Source: Cyanophora paradoxa (lineage: Eukaryota; Glaucocystophyceae; Cyanophorales; Cyanophoraceae). Taken from it: a DNA stretch of 64,000 nucleotides. The notes under the pieces are model-generated. The model had not been told where the DNA came from, ran no database searches, and was given only the letters and a program-made list of their open reading frames with translations. Each line of letters starts with the position of its first letter. The stretch's first letter is position 1. This document shows positions 40,031 to 51,381 of this stretch, in pieces. The translations under genes and the position numbers were made by a program. Location: positions 143,790 to 207,789 of the forward strand of contig QPMI01000195.1 in assembly GCA_004431415.1 (NCBI GenBank), read 5' to 3'.

Positions 40031-43000
40031 TTAGTTCGAGTGAAGAACAAGGCGCACGTTCCCGAGGACGAAGCTCCGGAAGGCAGGAGTGCCAGTGCCG
40101 CTGTCGCTCTCGATGCGGAGGTTGTAGTTCTTGCCGGCGACGAGCTGGAGGAGGAGGCGCGAGTGCAGCTGGCGGCTGTTCCCGCCCCGGTTCGAGTTGA
40201 GCGGCGGGATCTTGAATCGGATCTCTCTGGTTGACACGATGGCCGGCTGCAAATGAATGCACGTCCGCGTATCTCAGCCAAACCAAGCCCACTACTCCAA
40301 CCGAGAGTAGAGAAAAATTGCTTGCCTGAATGGCTGCAATTCGAATCGACGGGTTGACGGGATCCTCGATGTAGATCTTGATGGGTTCTCCGACGGGCAA
40401 GTTTTCACCAAAAATGCTGACGAAGTCGCTTGTGCCGGTCTGCGAGTTCGGAGCATAGGTAAATAGGTTTGAGCCTCGGAGATGTCGTTTAAAATTGCAA
40501 ACACATCGCACCACGGGAGCGGTCACGACGGGCTTGCTGAGCGTCACCTGAACATATGCAAGACGCACTGCATAAGTGCGCGCGACTCTTGATAGCATTT
40601 TAGCTTTGCGCCTATGCATATATCGTTGGCAGCCGACCTTGACGCTGCCGTCCGGTTGGACTGTGCCGCCCGTGACATTGAAAGTAAAGCCGTTGATGGA
40701 GATTTGCACGAGATTGATGACTGGCTGCCGGGTTTCATTGAGGGTTTAGCCTTAGAGCAATATTAATTGTAACACTCGTGATCATTACCAGGGGAGAGGG
40801 CGTCGGCGGCGGGACGGTCGGTGCAGGCGTCGGAAACTCCGCGGACGGAGTGGGGACGGCCGTCGGGCTCGGAGTCGCCACATTGGAGGGAGAAGCTGCG
40901 CGGTAGCCGAGGAAGTGCTTTTTAGAAGGCATACTATGATTTTGAGTTCAAATAAAAAGCAGGGAGCTCGAGGTGCCGGCGCGCACTTGAGGGGCTCGGG
41001 CTCGGGCTCGGGCTCGAGCTCGGGCTCGGGCTCGGGCTCGGGGACGGGCTAGCCGACTGAAGAAAGTATGGCTCGTGATCAATGGCAATATTAATATTAA
41101 TATTAATCGTCGATTTCGAGCGCGTTAATGACGCCAAGGTGGGCTCACGGGCGACGGGCTGGGAGACGGCGTAGGGAAGGCGACTGTAACGTTCAAACGG
41201 TGCGCGTAGATATAGTATTCTCCCCACGCGGCGTAGAACAGCGGATAATCGCGCGTTCCCACGTTCGTGAGACCGAATCCGGCATTCCCGAGGTTAGCTC
41301 CCAGCGCAGGTCTGATCGTGACCATTTGTATGTGCTTCCTCCAGTGAGTACGCATGCACGCGCTATATATATATATATGAAATTTAAAGCAGACGCACGG
41401 AATAACAAAATCGATAGCTTCGTCCACCATTTCAGTGCCAGTCGCATCGAAAGAACGGATCTTAGCGCCTTCTGGATGTTTGACGGAAGAGACAAGGCGC
41501 CAGATTTGGGATCTGCTTGACGTTTTTTAGTTTTTGAATATTTAAAAAAATTTTAAACTGTAAGCTCGATATTTATTAATTTGCGATCCACGCGCACGTT
41601 GTTAACGTTGTCTTCACGATTGCGAGTCCTCTGAACATGGAATCCGCAGCACCAGGAATTATTGTGAAATTCTGAACTTCCACCGCGCCAGACGAAGGAA
41701 CTGTTACCTGCGCGAATTCAAAACGGTCACGAGCGCCTCAATTTTTGAAATTAGCTTGTTCCCGCGTTTGTTTTTGGGAGGGGTGAGGGCATCGCCCCCA
41801 CGGTGTTCACTGCCCAATGCGGTCCCCCCGCCCAGTGGGACGGACAGAGACCTGGTCAGATCCGGCGCCTAGGCGGATACTGCCTCACTGGGCTTGGGCT
41901 GTCCGATTTGGACGAGTGGGTCACTTATTGCACTTGGTGGGATTTGAACCCAGCCTCGGACCGCGCTCCCCACGTAATAACACGTCCGGGATTCGAGCAC
42001 GCGTCTCGGGCTTGCCAAGGAGTGACGTTAACCACTGGGCTATTGCCCCCCCTCTTGTTCCCCCGTTCAAGGCCCCGATTGCAAGCGTACCTTGATGATG
42101 CGGCTGGGAAGAGTATCCCCCGCAGCGGATGAAGTGCGAGATACGCCCGCGTAGAGCACGTCGTTGCCGTTGGCTTCCTGGTCGATGTCCAACGAAGTGT
42201 AGCCTACTTCGTTGTTTCCGAAATTTTCCGAAAGCGCCGCGACGAATGTCTCACTTCCATCTGGAAAAATGAGTTGAATGCGAGATAAATGTGAAATGCC
42301 GCGCAAACCCAGCATTTGCGAAAATATCTGCACCAAGCGAGACGGAGAAGATTTCCGCGCCAAGTTTGCCGGCGTAGTCTGCGCTTGTAAATTGAGACAG
42401 ATGGCGCGGAGTGTTGCAAGTACATGCGGTTCGCTTTGCCAGCACGTATATCTTGTTGCTGCTTGCGCTGAAAGCCATAGCAAAGGGGTCAAGTCTGTAA
42501 TCGGTGTTTTTGGTGTACGGCCCCGAAGATTTGCACGCAGGTTGGGTACTGGGGCACTTGCTCTCCCAAATTCTTTTCATGTAACCAGTCTACGCACGAA
42601 CCCGAATCAGAATCAGCAAACCACAACCCGATAGTCTTCCCACCCGGACGAACCAAAAGATCAAGGTAACCGACGGAGTTTATGCTCCCGATCGCAGCAT
42701 CCGGATTGTCCAAGAAGAGCAGACCCGAGCTCGAGTTCGCAGCAAAGTCGTTCACATAGCTGACGTCGATTGCGAAAGATTCGCGTCAGCTCGACGTATG
42801 TGAATGTAGATATGTGCGGAACTCTTCATCGGTCGCACGTAAAGTAGACGTCCCCGCCAACGGCAGCGACCGATTCGCCGAGCGGAACATCCTTGAAAGC
42901 CGTGCCCCCCGACGCAGGCGCCGTCGGCATTCCAGCCACGAGCTCGGAGCCGCAGGTGGAGTTGACCCTCCAGATTGCGGTAATAGTGCCGACGTAAAGA

Positions 43001-43801
43001 TTTCCTGCACGCGCGTGTTATTATGTCTTCGGGAAGGACTGGTTCTGGTAAAGATATTGATTATGTCGTCGGGAAGGACTGGTTCTGGTTAGTAGTTGAC
43101 TCTAGTAACTGTTGGTGAACAACAATATATATATATATCAAGCATGCGGGACCGGGCACCATCATATGCGTTGTAACGGAGGCCTTCGCGAAACAGTGTT
43201 GTGGGTCAGCAGCAAATTGCAATTAGACTTCATGATCATTGCGCGAGACCAAGCGGCAGCGCACTGGTGAATAGTCCGGTCGAGCCACCCGTGCCAATTC
43301 CTGATCGAGACCATGACAGGAGAAGGGGAGTACGCTAACTCGTCAGCCGCAGTACACATATGCATATGCATGCGCGGGCACGCGTATGCATGCGCGCTGT
43401 ACAAAGGTTCGAATTCCCGCTGGCCATGGCGGGCCGTCTTCGGATCTATCTCTATACACGTATGCATGGCCGCACGTGATCATGCACGCGCATATGTATA
43501 TATGAACTTTATAATTAGCCGCGAGACGAACCAACGACCACGCCATCGGAGCCATTGCCAAAGCAGAAAGTGTAGTTCCCCTGGGCGACATCGTTCCAGG
43601 CCGCGCCAACGGGCAGCGAGGGGATGCCCGGCAGGAGGCGGTCCGAAAGCGCCGCGGTGCTCGCCGCTGATGCGTATGTGGAAAGGGGCGCAATCATGAT
43701 CAGTCCCGATCGCGAGTCGCACTGGCGCGCGGGCTTTTCAGCGGGCGCGCACCGACAGTCACGGCGACCACAGCCAGCCAAAGCAAGCCGGGGCGCATCA
43801 T
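40031..43801 (-). CDS. Multi-exon secreted protein with Ser-Pro hinge (paralogue B)
   Basis: Starts at ATG 43,801 with a signal peptide (MMRPGLLWLAVVAVTVGARP). An intron of about 60 bp joins it to ASTAALSDRLLPGIPSLPVG and NYTFCFGNGSDG (to about 43,510). Later exons read GNLYVGTITAIWRVNSTCGS (42,830-43,010), NPDAAIGSINSVGYLDLLVR (42,600-42,765), FAMAFSASSNKIYVLAKRTA (42,400-42,515), DIDQEANGNDVLYAGVSRT (42,093-42,270), VEVQNFTIIPGAADSMFRGL (41,600-41,708), IRSFDATGTEMVDEAIDFV, VTIRPALGANLGNAGFGLTN, (Ser-Pro)n (40,985-41,055), TAVPTPSAEFPTPAPTVPPP, ISINGFTFNVTGGTVQPDGS, TSDFVSIFGENLPVGEPIKI and a last exon ending at TAA 40,031-40,033. The repeated YVG/YVL/YAG strands suggest a beta-propeller-like ectodomain (inference). 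TSDFVSIFGENLP corresponds to SSDFVTLSIGTLLP in the gene at 7.6-10.4 kb. A SINE sits in the intron at 41,709-42,092. Confidence 0.7.
41769..42053 (-). mobile_element. tRNA-derived SINE
   Basis: On the minus strand the 5' end GGGGGCAATAGCCCAGTGG has an A box (TAGCCCAGTGG) and a B box (GCTCGAATCCC) at tRNA spacing; a second B box (GGTTCAAATCC) follows about 50 bp later. The 3' end is CACCCCTCCCAAAAACAAA. A 14-bp target duplication with one mismatch flanks it (CTTGTTCCCGCGTT at 41,755-41,768, CTTGTTCCCCCGTT at 42,054-42,067). It lies inside an intron of the surrounding secreted-protein gene, in the same orientation. Its 3' tail matches 45.98-46.07 kb. Confidence 0.85.
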
Positions 43802-43819
43802 AGGGATTTGGCAGGGAGT

Positions 43820-44579
43820 GCGCGTCGGCGAAGACTCGGCGTCGAACCACGCGTACGTGCACGTCGTTGATGTGCTACGGGCCTACGGCGCATGCGTCGA
43901 TACTAGTAGTACTCGATACTGCGCATGCGTACGGCGCCGATATCATATATATAGCCTAGTAGTACAAGTTGTACTGTACAACTACTACGTAGTACGTACT
44001 ACGCACGGTACGGCAATTTAATTTCGGCAACTACGTATACTGCCAGGCTGGTACGTAGAGTAACGTAGTACGTACGCCGAGTCGGCGCCGGCGGCGCGCC
44101 GCCGGCGCCGGTGACTCGAGCTCAGTGTGACTCGGCGCCGACTCACTGAGTCACCGGCAACTTCGGCGGCAAGTCGGCGCCGAGTCACCGGCAAGTTGGG
44201 CCGCCAACTACCACCGTACTACGGTACCGGCAGTTGGCGGCGACTTGGCGCCGACTTGCAATTGGCGGCAACCACCGTAGTACCCTGTACATGTAACACT
44301 TAATTAATGCGCCAGATATTAAATGCGTTTTTGAACCCGGACCCCTATCATTAGTATTATGGTGTCTAGAGACTGTACATGTGGCCGGTAGTTCACCAAA
44401 AACCAAATTATGGATATTAATGCGGCACCAAAATTCCTGTTAACGTTATTATTTTTTTTGAGAGACTACGGTGGGGCGAACCCCCCGTAGGTAGTGATAT
44501 TAAGGACAACAAAACAATCACAAATCAAAGATATAGTAAAGTAGCACTGCGGCACAAAAAATACAGAATCAAGAGTGTT
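43820..44579. other. Palindrome-rich intergenic DNA
   Basis: Contains many self-complementary words (GTACGTAC, TAGTACTA, GGCGCC), a perfect 28-bp palindrome at 44,083-44,110 (half CGGCGCCGGCGGCG), and GGCGCCGACTTG/CAAGTCGGCGCC inverted repeats to about 44,290. No gene. Confidence 0.6.
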
Positions 44580-44594
44580 AACGTTATTAATGCG

Positions 44595-46071
44595 GAGAGC
44601 CTTTTGGCAGGGTACCCCCCCGGCGAGCGACGCAGCAAGCCAGCGCCCAGAGCCGCGACTACGGCGTACCAGGGTAGTGGTGCCTTGGAACGGGCTCCGC
44701 AGCGACCCCTGTGCGCGCCGGAAAGCGGCCGGACGTCCCGGCTTCGAGCTCGCCACCCAGCGCTCTCCCACAGCGACAGCTCGGCTGAGCGACGGCTACA
44801 ATCGACCAGAGCACATCGCACGCTCGGCACAGACGCCCCCGGCAACGCTCCGCGCGCGCCCGACGACGCGCGTGCCCACGCTACGTCTCCCGCCCCGAGC
44901 CCCTCGAAGCACATTCGACCGCTAACTTGATCCCTTTCGAGCTCAGAAACGTGCTCAGTCGCGCCGGTAGAACCAGCACTGCGCCTCCGCATCTCCAGCC
45001 GTCGCGCGCCTGCAGCGGCGAACCGCAGACCACAGGCCCTCCACGCGTCGACACACACCGTCCTGCTCGCCAAGGCCTCATCCCGGCCCGCGGCGCCGGC
45101 CGCCCGCGCGCGGCGCCCCGGCCCCGCTTCTAGATCTGCACATGCAAACACTGCGCCCGCGCCCCGCCGGCCGCCGCCGGCGGGCGCGGCGCCCGGCGGC
45201 TGCCGAGCTTCAGATGCCGAGCCATGCATATGCCCTTGCGTCCCTCCCTTCCCCGCTCGCCCGCGCCAGCCAGGCACTGATCCCTGCCTCCCTTCCACCC
45301 AGGGACTCGCCTCTGGAGTCGTTCCTACGTGCAGCCGGTGCCCCTTTCGGCCCTCCCCGCCCGTCCCGGCCCTCGCCAGCCCCTAGCCTCCCCCTTTAAG
45401 ACCTCTGTGTATAGGCATAGGCGCCCCGCCCATGGCGCACCTGTATACGCCACCACGCCCGCCGGACGGCCGGGCCGGAAGCCTCACACTACCGCGCTGC
45501 ATGCCCGGACCGATGCGCCAGCCCACCATTGACGCTGGGTTGCGACCGTCGGCCGGTGCCCTTGCCCGCACGCCCCCCCGGGCTTGGCAACCCCGGGGGG
45601 CGAGAACCATATGCATTGCCTCCAGCGGGCGTGGCGCCCCCGTCTGGCTCGCGCGACAGCCCTGGGGCTCCCTCTTTATAGGCTTGATCTCCCCCCTTCT
45701 GCCCTGCGTTTCTCCTGCGCACGCCTGGACCGCCCCCCTCTCCCCCCTTGGCCTCGAGCTCCTCCGGCCCTTTTTCTCCCTCGGCGCCCTCGACTGGCCT
45801 CCGGATCCGCCGCCGCAGCCGGCTTCCCCATCGAGCCCGTCCCTTCCCTCGACCCTCCGCCGGCGCCGCCGGCGCCGGCTGCATCTACAGCCTGGCCCGT
45901 ATACGTAGCATCGGTATACTTAGCCTAGCTGTAGAAACAGCCCTCTCTCCCCCACCTTTTTGTCGGCGCCTAGCGCCTCCGCACCGCCAGGTCTCTGTCC
46001 GTCCCACTGGGCGGGGGGGCCGAATGAGCAATTTTCACCGTGGGGGCGATGCCCTCACCCCTCCTGAAAAA
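44595..46071 (+). mobile_element. 1.48-kb retroposon with 15-bp target duplication and A-rich tail
   Basis: AACGTTATTAATGCG occurs at 44,580-44,594 and at 46,072-46,086. The right border is preceded by CTCACCCCTCCTGAAAAAAA, a retroposon-type tail. The last ~90 bp (CCAGGTCTCTGTCCGTCCCA... and GTGGGGGCGATGCCCTCACC) match the 3' tail of the SINE at 41.8 kb. The body is GC-rich with open frames on both strands, but no reverse transcriptase motif was found; it may be a 5'-truncated partner LINE or a larger composite SINE. Confidence 0.75.
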
Positions 46072-46145
46072 AACGTTATTAATGCGCACCCCCAAATTAA
46101 TGCGTTTTAAAGACGCAGTATAACTGGCCCTTAATTTGGCCTTAA

Positions 46146-46309
46146 TATGACATCCCCAAATTATGTCGTCACGAAACTTTCAGGCTTAACTTGTATGTGG
46201 CGGTAAATTGGGGGGTACGACTAAGCACGCCCTATTATGCCGTCCCCGAATTATGTCGGGCCATTGTCGGCATGTCAAGTTTTCGGCGACATAATTTGGG
46301 GACGACATA
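46146..46309. mobile_element. MITE copy 1
   Basis: Ends in near-perfect 23-bp inverted repeats starting TATGACATCCCCAAATTATG. Internal GGCGGTAAATTGGGGGG is shared with the other two copies, as is the following TAAAGTGCAGACCTTAATAT. No coding capacity. Confidence 0.8.
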
Positions 46310-47011
46310 ATAAAGTGCAGACCTTAATATTGTGTTTTACGGCAGGGCGGGGAGTCGGGGACTTGCCGAACTCTTGGCCCAGTACTAGTACAAGTGGCCA
46401 ATGGCCATGGCCGGAATTCTGGCCGAAAATGGCACGAAATCCGAGTTCGGCCGTTTCGGCGCTCCAAAAACACCGAATTTCGGAAATATTTTTAATTCGG
46501 CAACCCTAACTCCAGGTTTTCAATGATTCAACAGCGGTTAGCGGTTCGACCGCCGCGCTCACTTGTAATTATAAAGAGGGAATCAAAAGACTGGTCCGAT
46601 ATGAGACCCAGAGCCACGAGTACTGTAGAATTCACAGTAGAAATGCTTAAATTGCCGCGTAGTTAAATTGCCGAATTCGACCAAAACCGGAATTGCCGTG
46701 GCGATAAATTGCCGAAACTCTCTACTGTTTCTTCTATATGCCATGAATGAGCCAATATTAATACCGCGCCATACAAAAGCGGCCTGACGGGCCACTGACG
46801 GCCCGTGAGGGCCGCGGCCGTGACTCCCCGGAGTCCGTGAGGTCCGTGACTGACGATCGCGAGCCCGACGCGAGGCCAACAACCAAGTTGAACCTTCAAG
46901 GGTTTGAAGTTTAATTTGAACCTTTGACTCTTTGAGACTAACACAAAATTATGACAGGCAAATTTATGTCGTTATCATATTGTATAAAACCTGAGCCTTC
47001 TCTATGCGAAA
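46310..47011. other. AT-rich spacer between MITEs
   Basis: Holds AATTCGGCAA and AAATTGCCG repeats (46,440-46,730) related to those at 12.1-12.36 kb. No gene is seen. Confidence 0.5.
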
Positions 47012-47169
47012 TATGACGTCCCAAATTATGTCGGCATGAAAGTTTCAGGCTTGTACGTATCAGGCGGTAAATTAGGGGGATACCACTTAGCATGCCCTAC
47101 TATGACGGCCGGCGCCCCAAATTATGTCGTTGTGTCAAGTTTTCGGCGACATAATTTGGGGATGATATA
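47012..47169. mobile_element. MITE copy 2
   Basis: Same family as 46,146-46,309, with GAAAGTTTCAGGCTTGTACG and CCACTTAGCATGCCCTACTA shared with copy 3. Confidence 0.8.
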
Positions 47170-47211
47170 ATAAAGAACAGACCTTAATATTCTGCATTAC
47201 GGTACTACATA

Positions 47212-47378
47212 TATGCCGTCCCTAAATTATGTCGGCATGAAAGTTTCAGGCTTGTACGTATCGATATCGGGCGGTAAATTAGGGGGATACCACTTAGCAT
47301 GCCCTACTATGACGGCCCGTCGGCCCCAAATTATGTCGTTGTGTCAAGTTTTCGGCGACATAATTTGGGGATGACATA
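47212..47378. mobile_element. MITE copy 3
   Basis: Nearly identical to copy 2, only 42 bp downstream, with the same trailing sequence. The pair looks like a tandem duplication that included flanking DNA. Confidence 0.8.
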
Positions 47379-47444
47379 ATAAAGTACAGACCTTAATATT
47401 CTGCATTAACATTCATTATTCATATATGCCGTCACGGCGTAGGC

Positions 47445-47560
47445 CGCGTAGCCGGTCATTCACCAAAAAAATGCTTTGCAAAGTACTTCTTGGCCTGAAT
47501 CTTGGGTAGCCGGTAATTCAACAAAAAATGCTTTGCAAAGTACCGGCCACGGTACTTCTC
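47445..47560. repeat. 57-bp tandem duplication
   Basis: GTAGCCGGTCATTCACC and GTAGCCGGTAATTCAAC each lead into AAATGCTTTGCAAAGTAC, about 57 bp apart. Confidence 0.85.
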
Positions 47561-50109
47561 AAGCCTACTATATAGCTAGTAGTTGGTAGTAACTTGGTAC
47601 TTGCAATTGTTGCCGCAGTGCCTGACACTGCGCATGCCTGTACGTACATGTCGGTCCATTGTCGGACCAGTGTCGGTGCTGTCCGAGCTCTCGAGCTAGT
47701 CTGAGACGTTCCGGCTACCGTAGTACGTAGCCTATTGGATAGGATGCTCGCCTTTCGTGAATCGTGACACTAGTAGTAGGCTACTAGTAGCTATAGTCTA
47801 GTACTGAGTCCTACTGACTACCGTAGTACCACCGTGGCACTGAGTATACGTACTCATGAATCATGATCAGTAGTACTGCAGGCTGAATGCGCAGGCTGCC
47901 GGCAGCCTGCCGCAGTGCAGCTGCTGCCGCATGCGCAGTGCATGCTCAAAGCATTCAGTCAGCCCCCCGGCTGACCCATATCATAGTATGTGACTCTTCC
48001 AGTTAGCCCCCTAACTGCGATCATGACTGAATCAGTACCAGTCAACCCGAGCCTCCCGAGGTTCAGTCAGGCTACCGCGCAAAAAACTTATTAAAATTAA
48101 ATGACCCGGATATGACCCAGATGCGATCCATCTAAGTTGCCAATTGCAAGCACAGTGCGCGGGCAGTTGAGGGCCGGGAGATTAGGCGAGCAAAGAACAC
48201 TGGAGAAAGGAATTCGGTCCCCGCGCCGCGCCATGCAGGTGTCAGATGCCGTTAGCCTCGTTAGCGCGGGCGGTTTTCTTCAGATTTCGTTTCCGGAGGA
48301 AAGACGACAGAAGATCCTTTTTAGGTCGATCCACATCAAGCTTCAGATGGGAAAAGCCCACAGGGGGGCACGCTCCCAGCAGGGTTTTGTATGGGACTGA
48401 GAGAACGTCAGTCAGCCAATGGCTGACTAGTACTGAGGTAGGTCAGTCAGACCCTCTGACTGAGACTGTCAGTGACTAACACTGACTATGCGGATACTAC
48501 CGGTATGATGGCTCACTACCGTAGTAGTAGTACAGGCTGCAGGCTGCAGTCTGCTGCTGTCTGCAGATGCCCGTTAGGCTGGCTGCAGCCTTCAGGAACT
48601 TGGAGCTCAGGTGACTCAGCTAAGAGTCCGCTTTCTACTTGGCAAGTACTGTACTAGTGGTTGAAGGCGTCACGGCGTGTCACCGGCGGCCGCGGCCCGC
48701 GGGCGCCGGGCGCCGCCGGCCCGCGGCGACTCACCGCAATCGTCTGAATTAATCGCACTTCTATCGACTTTTCTAGAAAGTCAACAGACTCAACACCGCC
48801 GGACCGTCCGACGGTCGGACGAAAGCGCACTTTTCTGCATCCTACTTTGATTCCTACAGAACTTATAAAACATCTGGCGGGAATCATATCATCCTACACA
48901 CAAGCAGGGGGGCAAGCCCCCCGCAGTGGCCCGCATCCCCCCATTTAATAATTTTTCTGATGTCTTCTGATATCGATGCATATGTCGATTAATTAATATA
49001 AGTTGGTGTCGGACCCACTGTCGGTGCCTTTTAACAATGAATCGCAAATCTCGCGAATCATTGAATAACCTTGCACGCGAACTCTGGATCCAGGCTCATC
49101 CAGCTGCAGTCTCTGTCTCAGACTGTCTGACTCAGTGAGCGTGAAACGCGCATCAATTGCAATTCGAATTCAATGAATTATATACCTAGTCCTGAATTTG
49201 CAGCCAACGGCTCAATTTGTATATACCCCTTCATATGCCGCCTCGTCAAATCCGTTTCCCTGCGGCCACGACCGGGATTGCCCGCCGGAACGAGTTGGAG
49301 ACAACCGGGAAAGGCCTCCTCTACGCGCTCGAGCTAGCGGCGAGCCCGTAGCTAGCCCGGTTGCCGAGAACGGGGACATACATCGTGCATATGCAAGTCC
49401 ATGCATGTCGGCGGAGCGCGCCGCCGGACACCCGAAAATGAGCGCGGATGCGGTTTTCAACTCCCGACCGCGCGCGAGGCCTTAACTCGCGCTGGCATTC
49501 GAATTCGGGCCGCGTTCGAACCGCGGATCCAAAAAAACCCGCGGGGGGTATACGCAACGGGGGCCCACGGCTGCTCGTAAAGCGCAGTCTGCAGGTGCAG
49601 CGCACATCAGACGCAGTCGTGAGGCCGCAGCACAGTTCTGTTGCCTTTCGGGACCGGACGCCGGTCGGGAGACAACGCCTTCAGGTGAATTCCTCGAGCT
49701 CTGCGCCCGCGGCTGACATCGCGCCCGCACCGCGGCTCGCAACATCGGTCATCACGCTTATTCACGCGCCGCGGTCTTGCGCCGCGTTCACGGACCGCGC
49801 AGAGCTTGAACACTCCCATCGCGCGCCTCTGGCTCGCTGGCCGGCCTGGATAGACGATCGGCTCCTTGAAGCATCAGAGGATGTACGCTATTGCTTGGAT
49901 GGCTCTGCGCTGGCCGCCCTGACCGCGCTGGCCGCAGTGGGACGTCCGATTCAGGCGAACTGAAAAAGCTCGCCCTGCCTGGGGCTATCAATGCCCCCCG
50001 GACGGCAAGTGCTCACTTGAAGACTGTCTTCTTCACATCGTGCATGGTGCGCTCGCCCCGCCCGGCAGGTTCACTTGAAGTCTCACGGGTTCCTTCACAG
50101 ACGGCGGAC
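47561..50109. other. No convincing gene
   Basis: 47,600-48,660 is dominated by CAGTCAG/CTGACTGA and GTACTACGGTAG words. 48,137-48,400 and 49,448-49,963 have open plus-strand frames without domains or splice signals. GGGGGGCAAGCCCCCC near 48,906 is a strong hairpin. The 25-bp segment GGCGACTCACCGCAATCGTC... at 48,725 also occurs at 4,610. Confidence 0.4.
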
Positions 50110-50680
50110 CTCGCTCTTTGGGCCAGGTGAGCCGGCGGCGCGGCCGGACGGCTCTCGCGTCGATCTCTGAGATATTCACCCGCAGATGCCCTCCGTAGCG
50201 CGCGCTCGCAGCCCGCGGGGCGCCCAAGCGCATCGAGAGCTCGGGGCTCGTCCGGCGGGCCTCGCTCTTTGGGCCAGGTGAGCCGGCGGCGCGGCCGGAC
50301 GGCTCTCGCAACGATCTCTGAGATATTCACCCGCAGATGCCCTCCGTAGCGCGCGCTCGCAGCCCGCGGGGCGCCCAAGCGCATCGAGAGCTCGGGGCTC
50401 GTCCGGCGGGCCTCGCTCTTTGGGCCAGGTGAGCCGGCGGCGCGGCCGGACGGCTCTCGCGTCGATCTCTGAGATATCCGCTCGCAGATGCCCTCCGTAG
50501 CGCGCGCCTGCAGCCCGCGGGGCGCCGAAGCGGATCGAGAGCTCGGGGCTCGTCCGGCGGGCCTCGCTCTTTGGGCCAGGTGAGCCGGCGGCGCGGCCGG
50601 ACGGCTCTCGCAACTATCTCTGAGATGTCCGCCCGCAGATGTCCGCGGGGCGCAGTCCGCGAGAGCTCGGGGCTTGTGCT
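50110..50680. repeat. 151-bp minisatellite, about 3.7 copies
   Basis: CTCGCTCTTTGGGCCAGGTG starts units at 50,110, 50,261, 50,412 and 50,563, exactly 151 bp apart. Since 151 is not a multiple of three, each unit would be read in a new frame, so the long open frames across it are not coding. Confidence 0.95.
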
Positions 50681-51381
50681 CTCCAGGATTCAGGGACTTA
50701 GTGCAGGATCTGATCCCATTCCCCACCTTCTTCCCCGTGAATTTGGATTTCTTCCCCTTCGTAATTTCTTGCTCATCGATTCGAAATGATACTCATGCTT
50801 TTTTTTTCCATCAACTTGTTCCTGATGCCACATCCCCCCGGGTCCAGACCCACCCCTCACGAGCCCCACCCCCTACGCCTCGGGAAAATCTGTGTCGAAG
50901 GCCCCACATGCTATGACAGGGCGTAGGGACTTTGAGAACCTGGTTGTAAGTGCGATATTTGCACTGCTGTTTGTAATATATAGTAATATATATATATTGT
51001 GAAGGGCAGGTGCTTTGCGCTACCTATGCGTACGTATTCGGGGGGTTCGCCCCATCGCAGTTTCTCAGAAAAATGCCAGACTTTTTCTGGGCACTGCGGC
51101 CTCGCTTTGTCTTCAAATTTGAATAGCCTCGCTACTTCGAAGTTCGAATTCAGGAGGCGGGCGCTTCGAGCTTTCGAAATATTCTGCAATCTGAGCGGGA
51201 ATCTCCTGGCTGAAATCTCCTGTTCCTTGACCATCTGTAGATGCGAGATTAATTGCTAACAAGTCACGGCCCACGACGTCCTGAGGCAAGCTAAGACTAT
51301 ACCAACTTCGCAATATAAAGACTCCGGACCCCAAAGAATGCGACGGGCGCGACATCAGCTCGGCGCCGCTACGGGCTAAGC
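50681..51381. other. AT-richer spacer and 3' flank of the coiled-coil gene
   Basis: No gene is visible. The right end (about 51,240-51,381) probably includes the 3' UTR of the minus-strand gene ending at 51,382. A polyadenylation signal was not identified with confidence. Confidence 0.4.

Noticed and set aside
44525-45298. Minus-strand 257-codon frame
   Set aside because: It crosses the retroposon border and target duplication, so it cannot be an ancestral gene, and has no recognisable domain.
49448-49963. Plus-strand 171-codon frame
   Set aside because: No domain, no splice signals and overlapping frames on the other strand; composition is indecisive.
50013-50726. A minus-strand protein across the minisatellite
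   Set aside because: The 151-bp period changes frame in each unit, so the frame is fortuitous.
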